64,000 nt of DNA from Nostoc sp. FACHB-892 (GTDB lineage: Bacteria; Cyanobacteriota; Cyanobacteriia; Cyanobacteriales; Nostocaceae). Positions 45,679 through 54,390 of this stretch are shown one piece after another. The translations under genes and the position numbers were made by a program. The DNA lies in contig NZ_JACJTR010000021.1 of NCBI RefSeq assembly GCF_014698795.1, positions 62,001 through 126,000 on the forward strand. The letters run 5' to 3'. The notes below the pieces were generated by a model. It saw nothing but the letters and a program-made list of their open reading frames with translations, was not told the DNA's origin and did no database searches. Position 1 is the stretch's first letter. Each line of letters begins with the position of its first letter.

Positions 45679-47466
45679 ATGCGAACTCATTATTGCGGCG
45701 AACTCCGAAAAGAACATATTGGAGAAACTGTTACCTTTTACGGATGGGTAGACCGTCGCCGCGATCACGGTGGTGTGATATTTTTAGATTTACGCGATCG
45801 CTCTGGAATTGTCCAAATCGTCAGCGATCCGCAACGCACCCCAGATTCTTATGAGCAGGCGAACGCCCTGCGAAATGAATATGTTGTCGAAATCACTGGT
45901 AGGGTAACGCAACGTCCCGAAGAATCGCTGAATACCCGCATCCCAACAGGCGAGGTAGAAATCTATGCCGATAAAATTGAACTCCTGAATGCTGTCCGCA
46001 AACAGTTACCTTTCCAAGTTTCTGTAGCTGACACCGAGACAGTGCGGGAAGACTTGCGGCTAAAATATCGCTATTTGGATTTGCGACGCGAACGCATGGC
46101 GCAAAATTTGCAAATGCGTCATCAAATTGTCAAAGCCATGCGTCGTTATCTGGAAGATTTGGAAGGTTTTATCGAAGTCGAAACCCCAATCCTTACCCGT
46201 TCTACCCCAGAAGGGGCACGGGATTATGTTCTACCCAGCCGCGTCAATCCTGGTGAGTGGTATGCTTTGCCGCAATCACCCCAGCTATTTAAACAATTGC
46301 TGATGGTATCCGGCTTAGATAGATATTATCAGATTGCCCGTTGCTTTCGTGACGAAGATTTACGCGCCGACAGACAACCAGAATTCACTCAGTTGGACAT
46401 GGAAATGAGCTTCATGTCCCAAGAAGAAATTATCGAACTAAACGAGAACTTAGTTTGTCATATCTTCAAAACCGTTAAAGGCATTGAGTTACAGCGTCCT
46501 TTCCCCCGTTTGACTTACGCTGAGGGGATGGAACGCTACGGTAGTGATAAACCAGATACCCGCTATGGTTTGGAATTAGTTGATGTCTCAGATATTGTCA
46601 AAGACTCCGGTTTCAAAGTCTTTCGAGACACTGTAACTAATGGTGGTATCGTCAAAATCCTGCCCATTCCCAACGGTAACGATGTAATTTCTAATGTCCG
46701 CATTAAACCAGGCGGCGATTTATTTAAAGAAGCCAGCGAAGCCGGTGCTAAAGGTTTAGCTTATATCCGCGTCAGAGATGATGGCGAAATTGACACCATT
46801 GGCGCGATTAAAGACAACCTAAGCGTTGAACAAAAACAAGAAATTTTACACCGTACAGGTGCAAAAGCTGGACATTTGCTATTGTTTGGCGCAGGGGAAG
46901 CTGGTACAGTTAATAAGACTTTAGATAGATTACGGCAAGCGATCGCTAAAGAATTTAACTTAATTGATCCAGAAAAAATTAACTTGCTCTGGATTACAGA
47001 TTTCCCGATGTTCGAGTGGAATGCTGACGAAAAACGTTTAGAAGCACTGCACCACCCGTTTACAGCACCACATCCTGATGATTTGAGCGACTTAAAAACT
47101 GCACGCGCCCAAGCTTACGACTTGGTACTCAACGGCGTAGAAGTTGGCGGCGGAAGTCTGCGGATTTATCAGCGAGAAGTTCAACAGCAGGTGTTTGAAG
47201 CGATTGGTTTATCTCCTGAAGAAGCACAAAGTAAATTTGGCTTTCTCTTAGAAGCATTTGAATATGGTACACCACCGCATGGTGGCATCGCCTACGGTTT
47301 AGATCGTTTGGTAATGTTGCTAGCTGGCGAAGAATCTATTCGAGATGTCATTGCTTTCCCGAAGACACAACAAGCACGTTGTTTATTAACAGATGCACCT
47401 TCGAGTGTAGATGCTAAACAGTTGAAAGAATTGCACGTTGCTTCGACTTATAAACCAAAATCTTAA
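45679..47466 (+). CDS. aspS: aspartate--tRNA ligase
   Basis: 595 residues, the bacterial-type length. The N-terminal OB-fold anticodon domain (VTFYGWVDRRRDHGGVIFLD) is followed by class II motifs: motif 1 around YLEDLEGFIEVETPILT, motif 2 RCFRDEDLRADRQPEFTQLD, a GAD insertion domain around residues 290-420, and motif 3 GGIAYGLDRLVMLLAG. It charges tRNA-Asp, or also tRNA-Asn if nondiscriminating. Upstream 168 bases presumably carry its promoter. Confidence 0.97.
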   Translation: MRTHYCGELRKEHIGETVTFYGWVDRRRDHGGVIFLDLRDRSGIVQIVSDPQRTPDSYEQANALRNEYVVEITGRVTQRPEESLNTRIPTGEVEIYADKIELLNAVRKQLPFQVSVADTETVREDLRLKYRYLDLRRERMAQNLQMRHQIVKAMRRYLEDLEGFIEVETPILTRSTPEGARDYVLPSRVNPGEWYALPQSPQLFKQLLMVSGLDRYYQIARCFRDEDLRADRQPEFTQLDMEMSFMSQEEIIELNENLVCHIFKTVKGIELQRPFPRLTYAEGMERYGSDKPDTRYGLELVDVSDIVKDSGFKVFRDTVTNGGIVKILPIPNGNDVISNVRIKPGGDLFKEASEAGAKGLAYIRVRDDGEIDTIGAIKDNLSVEQKQEILHRTGAKAGHLLLFGAGEAGTVNKTLDRLRQAIAKEFNLIDPEKINLLWITDFPMFEWNADEKRLEALHHPFTAPHPDDLSDLKTARAQAYDLVLNGVEVGGGSLRIYQREVQQQVFEAIGLSPEEAQSKFGFLLEAFEYGTPPHGGIAYGLDRLVMLLAGEESIRDVIAFPKTQQARCLLTDAPSSVDAKQLKELHVASTYKPKS

Positions 47467-47799
47467 TGAACTAAGAAATTGTCTAAGTAGGGTGGGCAAT
47501 GCTTACTAGCGCTTTCAAAGTGGGTAAAATTTTCGGATAATAATTCCTCTTCTCTCTGTGTTCTCTGCGCCTCTGTGGTTCAATAAATCACTTTTAAACC
47601 GCAGAGTTACAAAGAGCGCAGAGAGGAAACCAGAGATTTTAGGAGTGAACTTGCAAGGGCTAGATTGCCCACTAACTACTTGCAATTATGCATTGATTCT
47701 CTTTAAAATACTAGGTTGACTTGTACAACAATCTCAAAAATAAAAACTAAGTTTAATTATGAAAGCTTGCTGTTCTTGTTGAATTGATAAGGATACTCA
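47467..47799. other. intergenic region with inverted repeat
   Basis: At about 47545-47632 the CTCTGTG/CTGCGCCTCTGTGGTT arm and a matching AACCGCAGAG...GCGCAGAGAGG arm form a long imperfect hairpin; the same motif lies within the element at 6034-6125. A further GGGTGGGCAATGC/GATTGCCCAC pair surrounds it. No gene. Confidence 0.6.
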
Positions 47800-48243
47800 A
47801 TGGAAGTTTTATTAGCTAATATTAATCATCTTGAAAGTGTTTCAGTACTATTTGATCGATATCGCATTTTTTACAATCAGCCATCAAACCTTGAAGCTGC
47901 CAAGGAGTTTCTCAAAGAACGTTTCAACAATAATGACTCGGTAGTGTTTGCAGCTAATGACAATGGAGAATTAGTTGGATTTACTCAGCTTTATCCCAGT
48001 TTTTCTTCAGTGTCGATGAAACGAGTATGGATATTGAACGATTTGTATGTAGAAGAGTCACATCGCCGCAGGGGAATTGCAAAATTATTGATGAGTGTTG
48101 CGGAAGAATACGCAAAAGAAAGTAGAGCAATTCGAGTAATTTTATCTACTCAAATTTCTAACATAACCGCACAAAAACTCTATGAAGCGCGAGATTACGT
48201 TAAGAATGAAGAGTTTTACCATTATGCTTTGCGGTTGCAATAG
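47800..48243 (+). CDS. GNAT family N-acetyltransferase
   Basis: 147 residues. The acetyl-CoA-binding motif A is VWILNDLYVEESHRRRGIAK with the R-R-x-G-I-A loop near residues 92-97, followed by the beta-strand RVILSTQISNITAQKLYEAR. The fold begins with an N-terminal arm LESVSVLFDRYRIFY. Substrate unknown; single-gene unit with no operon partner. Confidence 0.88.
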   Translation: MEVLLANINHLESVSVLFDRYRIFYNQPSNLEAAKEFLKERFNNNDSVVFAANDNGELVGFTQLYPSFSSVSMKRVWILNDLYVEESHRRRGIAKLLMSVAEEYAKESRAIRVILSTQISNITAQKLYEARDYVKNEEFYHYALRLQ

Positions 48244-48247
48244 TGGC

Positions 48248-48337
48248 ATGACAACAAACAAACTCAAAGCCTTAGAGCTTTTTGCTGGTATCGGTGGGTT
48301 TCGCCTTTGCAGCAACCGCTATAAATTGGCTATCTAA
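48248..48337 (+). pseudogene. N-terminal remnant of a C5 DNA cytosine methyltransferase
   Basis: A 29-codon frame, ATG 48248 to TAA 48337, reads KLKALELFAGIGGFRL, which is motif I (F-x-G-x-G SAM-binding) of Dcm-type enzymes at its normal distance from the start. After FRL the sequence loses similarity and stops. No other conserved motif (for instance PCQ) follows within the next kilobase. It begins five bases after the acetyltransferase stop. Only the start of the gene is left. Confidence 0.75.
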
Positions 48338-48493
48338 CAGTTTTTAATGCACTACAGTGGCGATCGCAATACGGTAGGATTATCCAGGTAGCAACTACGA
48401 CGACAACAATAGGTGTAGAAAATCTACTGGTAGGATGAAAGGGATTAATGCTGCTGCCACAATAGAATTAAGCTGCTACCCCCAGAATTCCTT

Positions 48494-49243
48494 ATGAGTG
48501 AATCTATCATCTTGACAGACGCTGGCTTATTACCAGAAGATTTGTTACCAGATGTTAGTCATCTGGTGACAGAGGACGATGAACCCTTGGATAGTCTGCC
48601 ATCTGAAAAACAACAACGGCTGCTGACAGAAACACTTTACAGTTCTTGGAACGGGCCTAGTAATGCCCAAGGGTTTCTCGTGGCTGCCAATGTGGGGTTG
48701 TTTCCCAGTAACAAACAACCGCCGATTGTGCCTGATGTATTTTTGAGCCTGGATGTACAAGTAGCTGATAACTGGTGGGAAAGACGGCATCGCTCTTATT
48801 TTTTCTGGGATTTTGGTAAACCGCCAGAGGTGGTGATTGAAATTGTTTCAAATCGAGAAGGCAATGAAACAGGACGAAAAATCTTAGAGTATGCCAGGAT
48901 GCGGGTAATGTACTACATTATCTTTGATCCAACTCGACAACTTGGTGGTGAAGTTCTACAGATGTACGAGTTACGTGGGCGGCAATATATACCCATGAGT
49001 GAGCAATGGCTGACTGAAGTTGAGCTAGGTTTATGTTTGTGGGAAGGTGCGTATGAAGGTAAGCGGGATGTTTGGCTGAGGTGGTGTGACGCGACGGGTA
49101 ATGTAATTCCTACTGGTGCAGAACGAGCTGAACAAGAACGTTTACGAGCCGAACAAGAGCGAGAAGCTAAAGAAACTGCTTTGCAACGAGCTGAACGCTT
49201 GGCGGCACAGTTACGAGCCTTGGGTGTTGAGCCAGAAGTATGA
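48494..49243 (+). CDS. Uma2 family endonuclease-like protein with C-terminal coiled coil
   Basis: 249 residues. The Uma2 core includes IVPDVFLSLDVQV (catalytic Asp), PEVVIEIVSNREGNETGRK and ARMRVMYYIIFDPTRQL. A charged coiled-coil tail (RAEQERLRAEQEREAKETAL) ends the protein, a common variant in Nostoc. ATG 48494 is used. It is the third Uma2 gene of the window; the role is unknown. Confidence 0.88.
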   Translation: MSESIILTDAGLLPEDLLPDVSHLVTEDDEPLDSLPSEKQQRLLTETLYSSWNGPSNAQGFLVAANVGLFPSNKQPPIVPDVFLSLDVQVADNWWERRHRSYFFWDFGKPPEVVIEIVSNREGNETGRKILEYARMRVMYYIIFDPTRQLGGEVLQMYELRGRQYIPMSEQWLTEVELGLCLWEGAYEGKRDVWLRWCDATGNVIPTGAERAEQERLRAEQEREAKETALQRAERLAAQLRALGVEPEV

Positions 49244-49327
49244 GGTGAGGATGGGAGTGGGGTAATTCAACTAATTGAAAAACGCTGTAAGAACCAAATT
49301 ACCAGGAAACACCTTAAAAACAAAAAA

Positions 49328-49345
49328 AACCCGCCATAGCGGGTT
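49328..49345 (-). terminator. Rho-independent terminator of pirA
   Basis: AACCCGC-CATA-GCGGGTT stem. On the minus strand it is followed by a run of T (eight A on the plus strand at 49322-49329), just 33 bases past the pirA stop. Confidence 0.85.
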
Positions 49346-49377
49346 ACACAACAAACTAAGAACATTGAAAACTTGAT

Positions 49378-49533
49378 TTAGCTGGAATACCTCATTTCAG
49401 CTTCCAGTTGACGAATAAGTTGTTCGTCGCCCTTTGCTCTAGCTACTTGCAAGCGATGCTCTAAGCTTTTTTGAATATTCTCTCTGTGGGCTTCTTGTGA
49501 TTTTCTGGTACTTTGTAGTCTATTTTGATTCAT
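49378..49533 (-). CDS. pirA: PirA-like PII-interacting regulator of arginine synthesis, 51 aa
   Basis: A short gene on the minus strand from ATG 49533 to TAA 49378, protein beginning MNQNRLQSTRKSQEAHREN and ending RQLEAEMRYSS. The helical pattern LEHRLQVARAKGDEQLIRQL matches my recollection of cyanobacterial PirA, which binds PII protein and so relieves NAGK activation, controlling arginine flux. GAAGG precedes the start. A perfect NtcA box lies about 62 bases upstream and a Rho-independent terminator follows. The gene structure is firm; the PirA name is from memory of the family. Confidence 0.8.
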   Translation of the reverse strand: MNQNRLQSTRKSQEAHRENIQKSLEHRLQVARAKGDEQLIRQLEAEMRYSS

Positions 49534-49594
49534 AGTGATTACCTTCTTTAATTTTTTGCTTTATATCTTGCATTCTTAACATAGCATAAATTTT

Positions 49595-49608
49595 GTAGCT
49601 GTTGCTAC
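49595..49608. promoter_or_regulatory. NtcA binding site (GTA-N8-TAC)
   Basis: GTAGCTGTTGCTAC is a perfect palindromic NtcA box between the divergent pirA and SAM-hydrolase genes. On the minus strand TATGTT, a possible -10 box, follows 11 bases after the box. NtcA is the global nitrogen regulator of cyanobacteria; pirA homologues are known NtcA-linked genes. The match is seen; binding is inferred. Confidence 0.75.
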
Positions 49609-49644
49609 AGAAAGTTACTACTTAATGTATATTTTACCTAAAAT

Positions 49645-50448
49645 ATGTCTAAGAACCAGATAGGTCAGCAACTACTCCTAACTTTATTGAGCGATTTTGG
49701 CGATCGCGATGTTTATGTAGGCATAATGAAGGGTGTCATAGCCCAAATCAACCCCAGACTTACGGTAGTAGACTTAACGCACCAAATTCCGCCGCAAGAT
49801 ATAGCCGCAGCTAGGTTTTGCCTGATGAATGCTTATCCTTATTTCCCAGTTGGGACAGTGCATATGGCGGTAGTAGATCCGGGTGTAGGAAGCAAGCGAC
49901 GAGCGATCGCAGTAGAATTTGCTCAAGGGTTTCTCGTAGGTCCAGATAATGGTATCTTTAGCGGGGTACTTAGTCAAAGTCCTGCGATCGCAGCCGTCGA
50001 ACTTACAAATCTTAACTATTGGCGAACTCCTCAACCAAGCAACACTTTTCACGGTAGAGATATCTTTGCACCAGTGGGAGCTAATCTTGCTAGTGGTGTT
50101 TCCCTTAAAGAGCTAGGACAAGAAATTGATCCAGAAAGTTTGGTAAAACTGGATATAGGCGAGTGCAAACAGACAAGCAATGGTCTAGTGGGTTGCATTC
50201 AATATATTGACAATTTTGGCAACCTAGTGAGCAACATTCCCGGCAGTTACGTACAAGGTAAAGCTTGGTGTGTGCAAGCCGATAAGTTGAGTATACCAGG
50301 CTGTGAAACTTACAGTGATGTCAACGTGGGAGAGGTAGTAGCTTTAATTGGCAGTCACGGCTGGGTAGAAATTGCCATTAATAGCGGCAATGCTCACTCA
50401 AAGTTGCAGTTAGATTGGCAAGAAACGCTTCAAGTTGTGCTAAGGTGA
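49645..50448 (+). CDS. SAM hydroxide adenosyltransferase (DUF62 family)
   Basis: 267 residues. Marks of the fluorinase/DUF62 fold: LLTLLSDFGDRDVYVGIMKG (SAM-binding Asp), VVDLTHQIPPQDIAAARFCL, VVDPGVGSKRRAIAVEF and VGPDNGIFSGVL. Members hydrolyse SAM to adenosine and methionine and are not halogenases unless they carry special insertions, none of which is seen here. The gene is transcribed divergently from pirA and its start is 37 bases past the NtcA box, so it may share the regulator. Confidence 0.9.
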   Translation: MSKNQIGQQLLLTLLSDFGDRDVYVGIMKGVIAQINPRLTVVDLTHQIPPQDIAAARFCLMNAYPYFPVGTVHMAVVDPGVGSKRRAIAVEFAQGFLVGPDNGIFSGVLSQSPAIAAVELTNLNYWRTPQPSNTFHGRDIFAPVGANLASGVSLKELGQEIDPESLVKLDIGECKQTSNGLVGCIQYIDNFGNLVSNIPGSYVQGKAWCVQADKLSIPGCETYSDVNVGEVVALIGSHGWVEIAINSGNAHSKLQLDWQETLQVVLR

Positions 50449-50599
50449 ACCACTCACGCTGCCTTCTGCCTTTTGCCTCCTTAAAGCAGTTTGCTTTTTA
50501 AGTGAGGTACAAGCAGCACTCACGCATCAGACATACTTCGATGTTTGCATAGTGATCGCATTCAACCGCCCTGTATAATCAGTATCCAGATCGTTGCAT

Positions 50600-51871
50600 T
50601 CATAAAATTGTCACCTGTGGCGAATCATATTCCCCAGACTGATTTTTGTGCAGTGGACTTTCTGCTCCATCTACCTGCACCCGGACAATATAAGTTGCTG
50701 GCTTTACGTTTTTGACAGGAATAGTTATAACATCAGTATCTTCAGTGCGTGGCGCAACCAAGAAAGAGTAAGCTACCGGACTATCACCTGAGGCTTCGTT
50801 AAGTAGCAAAACTACCCTCTGTGCCTTACCAACTTTAGGCTGGAATTTAACGGTAATTTCTGCCGTGCGTAAATTGTCACTGCTATTCTCCACTTGAGCC
50901 ACAAATGCTGTAATTGTTGGATGGAGGACAAAAGCCGCAACGTTGGATTCAACTAAATGATCCATTTGTTCTGCATTGCCTATTGTTAGATGTACAACTT
51001 GGATACCCTGCACACTTGCGTACAAATCTGGTGGGAGTAACAGACTAATTTGCGTTTCTTTAACTTCTTGAGGTACTAGCAATGTCTCGGTATTACTTAA
51101 TCGGATTTGAGTGATTTCACCGCGTAACCGCTTCCCACGAATTACTAATGTTGTGCCCGCAACAATCATTTGATCAGTTTTTGCTGGAGCCAAAACTTGC
51201 TCTATATTCGGTTGAGACAAGGGCATCATATATAAACCTTCAGACTTATCATTGCTACTTTCAATCAATACCATTGATGCCAGATAGGTAGCTGAAGGTC
51301 GATAGTGGGTTTGTAAAGCAGACCATAACTTAGAAGTTTCTTCCATATTAAAAAACTCCGGAGTCAATTTAATCTGCCCAATTTGTTCAGCTAAATCGTA
51401 TACAGACACACTTGCTAAAGCTTGTGAAAAACCACTTGAGGTATTTGTTGTAGAGGCATTTATCAGAGCATTTTCAATAATATCAGATGTAATAGCTGGT
51501 GTTTTATGTAATAAATGCATTGCATAGCCCAATAAAAGCTCCGCCTGAAAATCCTTAGCTCCGTAGGCTGTAAGCAAGTAATGGAGGTCAAGAGCTAGTG
51601 GTGGAGTCGGAGAGCGCGGGTTACCATTCATCCGTGAGTGTTTGCTCCGAAATTCCTGAGATAACCAATCAACATTGCGATTCTGCGTTACCTGATAGAG
51701 AAAAAGGTTGATTTGAGCGCGCTCGTCAGCTTCAACTGAAATTCGGTCAGGTGGTAGGGCAGTTACAATTACATCACCAACACTAGCAGTGATCGGATCA
51801 CTGACTAAACCATTTTCCAGCAAGGCTTTTAGTACTGCTGTCACGGCGGCTATAGAGAGCACATTACTCAT
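50600..51871 (-). CDS. DUF4255/Pvc16-like contractile injection system protein
   Basis: 423 residues. The N-terminal 190 residues carry the Pvc16 (DUF4255) features: AVTAVLKALLENGLV, VEADERAQINLFLYQVTQN and LALDLHYLLTAYGAKDFQAE. The C-terminal 200 residues look like two Ig-like beta domains (TTLVIRGKRLRGEITQIRL; VKFQPKVGKAQRVVLLLNEA). Pvc16 caps the sheath or tube of extracellular and thylakoid-anchored contractile injection systems. No sheath, tube, baseplate or other CIS gene is found in this window, so the gene is apparently solitary or lies apart from its cluster. Confidence 0.85.
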   Translation of the reverse strand: MSNVLSIAAVTAVLKALLENGLVSDPITASVGDVIVTALPPDRISVEADERAQINLFLYQVTQNRNVDWLSQEFRSKHSRMNGNPRSPTPPLALDLHYLLTAYGAKDFQAELLLGYAMHLLHKTPAITSDIIENALINASTTNTSSGFSQALASVSVYDLAEQIGQIKLTPEFFNMEETSKLWSALQTHYRPSATYLASMVLIESSNDKSEGLYMMPLSQPNIEQVLAPAKTDQMIVAGTTLVIRGKRLRGEITQIRLSNTETLLVPQEVKETQISLLLPPDLYASVQGIQVVHLTIGNAEQMDHLVESNVAAFVLHPTITAFVAQVENSSDNLRTAEITVKFQPKVGKAQRVVLLLNEASGDSPVAYSFLVAPRTEDTDVITIPVKNVKPATYIVRVQVDGAESPLHKNQSGEYDSPQVTIL

Positions 51872-52390
51872 CCTCGTTCCTCATGGCAATAGCACATATT
51901 AATCATGTAAGCCAGAGTACATTGACAGAATATATTTTGCAAAACTTTAATTATTCTGTAGCAAAAACTATTAGCAAGGCATACAAAAGCGCATTTTCAA
52001 CTACTAGTACAGCACGGTGTAAATCCAGCTACTATCTCAATTAACAAGACTTCGCAAGAGGCAAAATCCCCTTGTTAAAAACAGGTCAACTTTCGCCACA
52101 GTGTACTATACTTAGCAATCAGCACTACTGAAACTGATAACCTCATAAAATTTGCGTGAACTTCACATCAGGAACAAATTTCAACCGCCACGGGTCTTAA
52201 TTTTAAACATTTTATCAAATTGTTAGCATTACTTTAAGCTACTAATATGTTAAGCTGAGTATGATTAGATAAACACTAGTAGCATATATTACTAAGATTT
52301 ATCTAAGTTAAGAGTAATCATATTTGTAACACTAGTAGTATATCTGAACTAAAGTTAACAGTTTAAAATAACTAGGATGGGTTGCCCCAG
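51872..52390. other. intergenic region with nested inverted repeats
   Basis: AT-rich spacer between the divergent Pvc16-like gene and the kinase. It holds two ACACTAGTAG copies (about 52273 and 52331) and a TTAGATAAA/TTTATCTAA inverted pair around 52265-52306, with GATTA/TAATC outside. This may be a regulatory hairpin of the kinase leader; no gene. Confidence 0.5.
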
Positions 52391-54283
52391 ATGAAATCCC
52401 CACCTCCTTCAAATTCTTGGATTGGTCGCTTCGTAGGTGATAACCAGCGATACCGTTTAGATAGACGACTAGGCGGGGGTGGCATGGGAGAAGTCTTCCT
52501 GGCAACGGACACCCGTGTAGGTCAGCAGGTAGCGTTAAAGTTGCTCAAAGATACACTGCTGGCATCACAAGAAATGAGAAAGCGTTTTGAGCGTGAGGTG
52601 GCAGTTTGTGCTGCTTTGCAAAGTGACCACATTGTTAAGATTAGTGATTGTGGTGTCACCGCAGAAGGTTTTCCATTTTACGTAATGGAATATTTGCGGG
52701 GGCAAACGCTCAGACAATTAATGCTGCGCGAAAAGCGGCTATCTGTTGAGCGGACTGTGAATATTATGGGGCAAGTTTGTCAAGGTCTACAGCTTGCCCA
52801 TCAAGGAGTGACTCTCCAACGGGATGGCGGAAAAAGCACTGAGCATATTCAGGTAGTTCATCGTGACTTGAAACCAGATAATATATTTTTAGTGCCTACA
52901 GATTTGGGAGAGTGGGTAAAAGTTTTGGATTTTGGTGTCGCCAAAATTCGCAGTGAATCTTCAGAAAATTCCAACATTACAAATATAACTAGTACATTTA
53001 TCGGTACATTTCGTTACGCACCTCCAGAGCAAATCCAAAGTGATAAAAACCTGGATGCTAGAGGTGATATTTACAGTTTAGGGATTATCCTTTACGAAAT
53101 GCTGAGTGGAGCTGACCCATTTGGAATCAGCATTAAGGGCAGTCATATCAGCGAAGCTTCTTGGGTATTAGCTCATGCTTATGAGCCACCGAAACCACTG
53201 CGATCGCAACCAGGGTGTGAGCATTTATCCGTACAATTAGAAGCTGTGGTGATGAAATGCCTCCACAAGAACCCAGCTAACCGATTTGCAACCGTAGAAG
53301 AACTGAATCAGGCTTTGCAAGCTGCTGCCAAATTTGCTACAGGGAGTACTGAGCAATCGCAACCTTCCTACAATCAAGGCTCAAATCACGAAACCGTTCC
53401 CAGACAATCGAACGAGGACACGGTTATTCGCCCCCCATCTGCATACAATCAAGGCTCAAATCACGAAACCGTTCCCAGACAATCGAACGAGGACACGGTT
53501 ATTCGCCCCCCATCTGCATACAATCAAGGCTCAAATCACGAAACCATTCCCAGACAATCGAACGAGGACACGGTTATTCGTCCCCCATCTGCATACAATC
53601 AAGGCTCAAATCACGAAACCGTTCCCAGACAGGTTAACCCGATTGAGCAAAGCCAATATGAAGAAACAGTTCCTCCCCCTCAGCCTGGGTACAATCAAGA
53701 TTCAAATCACGAAACCGTTCCCAGACAGGTTAACCCAGTCGAGCAAAATCAGCAGAGTCCTGTAAATAATCCGAACGCCAACAAACCGGACGTTACTTTG
53801 TATCAACCGCGACCTGCATCTAATCAAAGTAGCCCCCAAGTGCCACCAGATAAGACGTTGTTTCAACCGCGACGTGCATCTAATCAAGGCAGTCCCCAAG
53901 TGCCACCAGATAAGACATTGTTTCAACCACGACCTGGATCTAATCAAAGCAGTCCCCAAGTGCCACCAGATAAGACGTTGTTTCAACCGCGACGTGCATC
54001 TAATCAAGGTAAACCACAAGTGCCGCCAGATGTAACGTTGTATCAACCACGACCTGCATCCAATCAAGGCAGAACACAAGTGCGAACGGATGACACTATC
54101 TACCAACCAAGGCTAAATGAGCAGCTAACTACGAGAATTACTCCCAATTTCTTGCGAATCGTGGGAGTTGTCTTAGGTATTGGGCTGACTTTAGCGCTGG
54201 GAACCTATATATATACTCAATCTCAATCTGGAAAACAGCCAAGTAATCAGCAAATACCTAATAGCGATCGCATTCAGAACTAA
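52391..54283 (+). CDS. serine/threonine kinase with Thr-rich tandem repeats and C-terminal anchor
   Basis: 630 residues from ATG 52391. The kinase domain spans about 20-315: Gly-loop GGGGMGEVFLATD, VALKLL, catalytic loop HRDLKPDNIFL, DFGVAK and GTFRYAPPEQI. Residues about 325-575 are low-complexity linker: three 25-residue repeats around NHETVPRQSNEDTVIRPP, two more partial copies, then six 20-residue units of the type DKTLFQPRRASNQG. One membrane segment follows (IVGVVLGIGLTLALGTYIY). The repeated acidic-x-Thr motifs look like docking or autophosphorylation sites for FHA proteins (inference). Confidence 0.92.
   Translation: MKSPPPSNSWIGRFVGDNQRYRLDRRLGGGGMGEVFLATDTRVGQQVALKLLKDTLLASQEMRKRFEREVAVCAALQSDHIVKISDCGVTAEGFPFYVMEYLRGQTLRQLMLREKRLSVERTVNIMGQVCQGLQLAHQGVTLQRDGGKSTEHIQVVHRDLKPDNIFLVPTDLGEWVKVLDFGVAKIRSESSENSNITNITSTFIGTFRYAPPEQIQSDKNLDARGDIYSLGIILYEMLSGADPFGISIKGSHISEASWVLAHAYEPPKPLRSQPGCEHLSVQLEAVVMKCLHKNPANRFATVEELNQALQAAAKFATGSTEQSQPSYNQGSNHETVPRQSNEDTVIRPPSAYNQGSNHETVPRQSNEDTVIRPPSAYNQGSNHETIPRQSNEDTVIRPPSAYNQGSNHETVPRQVNPIEQSQYEETVPPPQPGYNQDSNHETVPRQVNPVEQNQQSPVNNPNANKPDVTLYQPRPASNQSSPQVPPDKTLFQPRRASNQGSPQVPPDKTLFQPRPGSNQSSPQVPPDKTLFQPRRASNQGKPQVPPDVTLYQPRPASNQGRTQVRTDDTIYQPRLNEQLTTRITPNFLRIVGVVLGIGLTLALGTYIYTQSQSGKQPSNQQIPNSDRIQN
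53369..53640 (+). repeat. 75-bp coding tandem repeat (kinase linker)
   Basis: Three almost identical 75-base units at 53369, 53444 and 53519, then a fourth partial one. Only a few bases differ between copies, so the array is young or homogenised. Confidence 0.93.
53790..54112 (+). repeat. 60-bp coding tandem repeat (kinase linker)
   Basis: Six 60-base units, each encoding D-x-T-L/I-F/Y-Q-P-R then a Ser/Asn-rich spacer and QVPP. Confidence 0.92.
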
Positions 54284-54287
54284 CGTC

Positions 54288-54390
54288 AACAGTTAACAGT
54301 TAACAGTTAACGACCGTAAAGAGTGTTTATACAATTTAGGCATGCATCAGCTAATGATAAATGACTGATGACTAATGACTAATGACCATA
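54288..54390. repeat. heptamer repeats (AACAGTT and ATGACTA types)
   Basis: Three or four AACAGTT units from about 54288 and an ATGACTA/TGATGAC tract near 54362-54386. The second touches the 3' end of the ligase gene on the minus strand. Confidence 0.75.
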
